This document shows positions 6,002 to 6,833 of a DNA stretch of 6,833 bases, piece by piece. This DNA is from Chitinophagaceae bacterium. Lineage in GTDB: Bacteria > Bacteroidota > Bacteroidia > Chitinophagales > Chitinophagaceae. The position numbers were made by a program, and so were the translations under genes. The notes beneath the pieces are model-generated. The model was not told the DNA's origin and did no database searches. It saw only the letters and a program-made list of their open reading frames with translations. Each line of letters starts with the position of its first letter. Positions within the stretch are counted from its first letter, which is position 1. The stretch lies in the NCBI GenBank assembly GCA_019747455.1, contig JAIEQT010000568.1:1-6833 (forward strand). Reading direction: 5' to 3'.

Positions 6002-6833
6002 ATGCAAGTAAGCAGAAAAAATATAGTTACGATAATATTCCTGCTCACCATCATTGGATTATTATGGAGCAGGGCTTTGCTATCTATTACTACAGGATTA
6101 TGGATTGTATTAGCGGTGGTATACATCTATAAAAAACAACTCTCCCTTAAATATGAGTCTTTATTAATATGGAGTTTTTCTGCTGTTGCCTTATGGCTAC
6201 CCGGTTTATGGCAAGCTCCTTATGCAAATGCCAATTATGATTTATTATTAACATGGTTGGCGTATCCTGCTATAGCGTTAGGCGCGATGGTTATCCGCGC
6301 CTGCGGCGCGGCATCTGTTTGCCAAAAAATATGGATCTATGGCGCCGCTATCGCGGCGCTTTACCCACTCTGCTGGCTACTCCTCCATATTACCAATGCG
6401 CTTACCCTTATCAAAACAGGTAAAGCCATCCCCGTATTCATGGACAATGATCATCTTCGTTTTAGTATATATCTCAGCTCGGCATTATTACTAAGCTTTA
6501 CGTTAGAAAACAAAAAAATAAAACGAGTGCTCATCCTTTTCTTTATCAGTACCATACTATTGCTGAGCGTAAGAACAGGGATTGTAATGGCAGTGGTAGT
6601 CTTAATTGGGCAGTTGCTAAATCGTCGGAACGTCAGAACGTCGGAACGTCGGAACGTCGGGTCGACGACCCAACGCCCACCTATAGTCTATAGTCTATGG
6701 TCTATGGTCCTTCTGTTATCCATCCTTCTTCTATACCAAAAAATCAACTATACCCTCTACGATTATCAGCAGTTTAATACCAAGGGCTATGATGCTAACT
6801 ATTCCGATGGCGTAAGAAGAGCTATCAATAAGG
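6002..6833 (+). CDS. O-antigen ligase / polymerase-like multipass membrane protein, 3' end outside window
   Basis: The frame from ATG 6002 stays open for 277 codons to the window edge. About nine hydrophobic helices can be seen (near residues 8-23, 27-43, 52-68, 79-98, 106-130, 152-167, 174-189, 192-206, 229-245). Between helices, DNDHLRFSIYL (148-158) and SVRTGIVMA (189-197) match positions typical of the Wzy_C/O-antigen ligase superfamily in Bacteroidota. The protein then enters what looks like the large periplasmic loop (from 247, ending in YSDGVRRAINK). Proteins of this type polymerise or ligate lipid-linked glycans at the periplasmic face. This fits the nearby glycosyltransferases, though the gene is on the opposite strand. 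Residues 208-235, between two helices, are encoded by short tandem repeats and read as low-complexity, Arg-rich sequence (RRNVRTSERRNVGS). Two GC hairpins lie upstream in the coding region. The ATG at 5991 is rejected because it hits a stop after six codons. Confidence 0.8.
   Translation, partial: MQVSRKNIVTIIFLLTIIGLLWSRALLSITTGLWIVLAVVYIYKKQLSLKYESLLIWSFSAVALWLPGLWQAPYANANYDLLLTWLAYPAIALGAMVIRACGAASVCQKIWIYGAAIAALYPLCWLLLHITNALTLIKTGKAIPVFMDNDHLRFSIYLSSALLLSFTLENKKIKRVLILFFISTILLLSVRTGIVMAVVVLIGQLLNRRNVRTSERRNVGSTTQRPPIVYSLWSMVLLLSILLLYQKINYTLYDYQQFNTKGYDANYSDGVRRAINK
6295..6311. repeat. GC-rich hairpin palindrome inside the O-antigen ligase-like gene
   Basis: CCGCGCC-TGC-GGCGCGG is a perfect 7-bp stem with a 3-nt loop. 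It encodes part of IRACGAA at a helix end, in frame. A further GGCGCG at 6281-6286 can pair with 6296-6301 as an alternative stem. Confidence 0.75.
6341..6360. repeat. Second GC-rich hairpin palindrome inside the O-antigen ligase-like gene
   Basis: GCGCCGC-TATC-GCGGCGC (6342-6359) is a perfect 7-bp stem with a 4-nt loop, extended by one G-T pair. It encodes GAAIAAL within a predicted membrane helix, so the frame and hydrophobicity are kept. Its composition matches the hairpins at 5909 and 6295. Confidence 0.75.
6623..6671. repeat. 8-bp tandem array (CGTCGGAA) ending in a small palindrome
   Basis: Units of CGTCGGAA start at 6623, 6631 (one base changed, CGTCAGAA), 6639 and 6647, with a partial fifth unit to 6660. 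A 13-nt inverted repeat, GGGTC-GAC-GACCC (6659-6671), follows directly. The array lies in frame between two membrane helices; because 8 is not a multiple of 3, a gain or loss of one unit would shift the frame. Confidence 0.85.
6681..6708. repeat. 7-bp tandem array (CTATAGT / CTATGGT)
   Basis: Four head-to-tail 7-mers: CTATAGT twice (6681-6694), then CTATGGT twice (6695-6708). It begins 9 nt after the 8-bp array and its palindrome, and encodes IVYSLWSM, the start of the next membrane helix. Loss or gain of one unit would also shift the frame. Confidence 0.85.

Noticed and set aside
6623..6708. CRISPR-like array
   Set aside because: Units are 7-8 bp, contiguous and without spacers, so these are simple tandem repeats.

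Overview
The window looks like Bacteroidota DNA, most likely from the Chitinophagaceae or a close relative. This is an inference from the AT-rich coding style, the near absence of Shine-Dalgarno sites, promoter elements of the TAnnTTTG type, an M57-type lipoprotein peptidase with DUF5648-like repeats, and a small 'QCxxC' membrane protein of a type common in this phylum. No RNA genes, insertion sequences or CRISPR arrays were seen.

Left part (1-2115). A minus-strand reading frame runs off the left edge. It begins as a Tat-exported class V (PLP) aminotransferase-like protein but continues, in frame, into sequence that resembles the catalytic subunit of ribonucleotide reductase. Divergent from it is a 73-residue membrane protein gene with a good -7 promoter element. 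Next, on the minus strand, is a 410-residue lipoprotein that combines an M57-like metallopeptidase domain with three DUF5648-like repeats. Its zinc motif reads HSFGH instead of HExxH, so the general base is missing. A clear terminator hairpin follows this gene, and a second one lies between it and the next operon.

Middle (2116-5974). This is a minus-strand operon, transcribed right to left: a broken meaB gene, an FkbM-type methyltransferase, then two GT4 glycosyltransferases. The last three genes are tightly coupled: each junction is an 8-nt overlap, and one start is TTG. They look like part of a surface polysaccharide assembly locus. The meaB gene (a G-protein chaperone of methylmalonyl-CoA mutase) is split into two fragments, and the segment that should carry its P-loop is absent.

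Right part (6002-6833). On the plus strand, divergent from meaB by 27 bp, an O-antigen ligase/polymerase-like multipass membrane protein runs off the right edge. It fits the polysaccharide theme. Its coding sequence contains two GC-rich hairpin palindromes, an 8-bp tandem array and a 7-bp tandem array. A third GC-rich palindrome lies in the meaB remnant. These small repeats are foreign in composition to the surrounding AT-rich DNA.

Two of the anomalies (the fused left-edge gene and the meaB deletion) could be real rearrangements or assembly errors. The sequence alone cannot decide between these.
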